A DNA stretch of 64,000 bases from Desulfovibrio piger. Lineage in GTDB: Bacteria > Desulfobacterota > Desulfovibrionia > Desulfovibrionales > Desulfovibrionaceae. The stretch is from positions 1,525,001 through 1,589,000 of the forward strand of contig NZ_OX636706.1 of NCBI RefSeq assembly GCF_951793255.1, read 5' to 3'. Position numbers and translations under genes: made by a program. The notes below the pieces were generated by a model. The model had not been told where the DNA came from, searched no databases, and saw nothing but the letters and a program-made list of their open reading frames with translations. Positions 63,217 through 64,000 of the stretch are shown piece by piece; position 1 is the stretch's first letter; every line of letters starts with the position of its first letter.

Positions 63217-64000
63217 CTAGTTGGCGTTCTCGGTCGCACGCGGCTTGTGGCAGGACGCGCAGGACGTATCGAGGGGACGGGCAACGTCCATGCCGTCATG
63301 GCAACCCATGCACTGCAGATGATACGCGGCCTTCAGCGTGGGACGCTCGGGCACGCGGGGATCGATCTTGGCGGAGTGGCAGCTGCCGCACTTGGGCGGA
63401 GTGGCCGACAGGGGGCTGCGATGGTGGCAGGTGGCGCACAGGATCTCGGGTTCGCTGTGGAACGCCTTGGCCAGATTGTCGCCTTCAATGCGCTTCATGA
63501 GCGAAGAGACGTGACGACGATGGTTGAAGAGGTTGGGCTCGAACTTGTCGGACAGGCTGCCGATCTCCACCTTGTAGGGGCAGGCTTCGGGGGCCAGGTA
63601 GTCCACGGGCTTGCGTTCGGCGATGGTGGCTTCGGCCAGGGCGACGCGGTCCTCGGCGGACAGCTTGCCGGCCACGCCCAGCTGGTACTGTTCGGGGGTC
63701 ATCTTGGAGGTGACCACGTGGCAGACGCCGCACCACTGGTCGTCACGCTTGGGAGTGACGATCTCGTGGCAGCCGGCGCATTCGCGGCGTTCCTTGTACT
63801 GCTCTTCGTGGCAGCTCACACAGCTCTTGGGCGTGACGCCATCCTTGCGCGGGGCAATCTTGGTGGCGTGCATGGCGCGCTCAAGGTTGATGAAGTTGCC
63901 CTCGGCTTTGCCTTCCACGGTATGACAGGTGCTACAGGCCACCATGTCGCCCGTGTGATGACAGGCCGTGCAATCGTCGATCTTGTCGACGTGAGCCTGA
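63217..64000 (-). CDS. nhcA: Nine-haem cytochrome c NhcA (9HcA), 5' end outside window
   Basis: The visible 261 C-terminal residues hold nine CxxCH motifs: CTACH, CSTCH, CVSCH, CAGCH, CGVCH, CATCH, CGSCH, CMGCH and CASCH. From memory, the order and spacing closely match the crystallised nine-haem cytochrome of D. desulfuricans (STCHTVEGKAEG, ECAGCH, HRRHVSSLM, EILCATCHHRSPLS, CGSCH, CMGCH). HmcA would show more haems and a longer protein upstream; that cannot be checked here. The signal peptide and about 30 mature residues are outside the window. It accepts electrons from cytochrome c3/hydrogenase in the periplasm. Confidence 0.92.
   Translation of the reverse strand, partial: QAHVDKIDDCTACHHTGDMVACSTCHTVEGKAEGNFINLERAMHATKIAPRKDGVTPKSCVSCHEEQYKERRECAGCHEIVTPKRDDQWCGVCHVVTSKMTPEQYQLGVAGKLSAEDRVALAEATIAERKPVDYLAPEACPYKVEIGSLSDKFEPNLFNHRRHVSSLMKRIEGDNLAKAFHSEPEILCATCHHRSPLSATPPKCGSCHSAKIDPRVPERPTLKAAYHLQCMGCHDGMDVARPLDTSCASCHKPRATENAN

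Noticed and set aside
63217-64000. HmcA (16-haem) rather than NhcA
   Set aside because: Nine motifs with 9HcA-type spacing, and the four-gene operon ending after the small subunit, fit the nine-haem complex. The 5' end is outside the window, so this remains a strong preference, not proof.

Overview
The window is high-GC bacterial chromosome from a sulfate-reducing deltaproteobacterium, most likely genus Desulfovibrio in the strict sense (D. desulfuricans / D. piger type). The strongest pointer is the right edge. It carries a cytochrome with nine CxxCH haem motifs in its visible 261 residues, followed by a twin-arginine ferredoxin-like subunit, an NrfD-type membrane subunit and a 51-residue subunit. 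This is the nine-haem cytochrome complex NhcABCD (9Hc). FeoA, rubrerythrin and a DVU0772-type conserved Desulfovibrio protein agree with this.

Layout. 1-1.5 kb: 3' half of a 23S rRNA gene and the 5S gene. 2-3.6 kb: thiC behind a TPP riboswitch with a visible terminator. 3.7-5.9 kb: a Trk/Ktr potassium channel subunit and its RCK regulator. 6-7.4 kb: an IS200-like element whose transposase gene is split by an IS1-family element with an intact 8-bp target duplication. 7.4-9.1 kb: a TauE/SafE transporter and a YgjP-type metallopeptidase. 9.3 kb: rubrerythrin with a Fur/PerR-like box over its promoter. 10.3-27.2 kb: a compact virus-derived locus. 27.4-38.3 kb: two YgiW-type periplasmic OB-fold proteins, a QseBC-like two-component system and an MdtABC-like RND efflux system. 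38.6 kb: a PLP aminotransferase, with an IS5-family element sitting exactly at its stop codon. 40.9-44.8 kb: an iron cluster (FeoA, a small membrane protein, an unusual P1B ATPase with an SCA motif, an HMA-like protein, and two divergent small membrane proteins) that may be a ferrosome-type system. 44.9-50 kb: acetyl-CoA synthetase, Maf, YfcE, Trm112 and PHP proteins. 50-59 kb: secA, a MoaE-like protein, a CpoB-like lipoprotein, a PLDc_N protein, lspA and ileS. 59.6-64 kb: hydrogenase maturation genes hypC and a HyaD/HybD protease, then the nhcDCBA operon read on the minus strand.

The most interesting region is the virus-derived locus at 10.3-27.2 kb. It encodes an S24-type repressor with an Ala-Gly cleavage site and Ser/Lys dyad, a divergent two-gene unit ending in a Mor-family activator, then one tightly packed late operon: GH108 endolysin, GTA-type 3TM holin, large terminase, portal, scaffold, major capsid, Bbp16-like cement protein, T7 gp11- and gp12-like tail tube proteins, tail fibre and a gp14-like protein. 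All genes are open. I see no integrase, transposase, replication, lysogeny-conversion or gp15/gp16-like ejection genes, and both flanks are ordinary chromosomal genes. This looks like a particle-making locus under an SOS-type repressor/activator switch, as in pyocins, but with a head, portal and packaging motor. It could be a defective podovirus-like prophage or a domesticated gene transfer agent. A link to the Dd1 transducing particle of D. desulfuricans is a hypothesis, not a demonstration.
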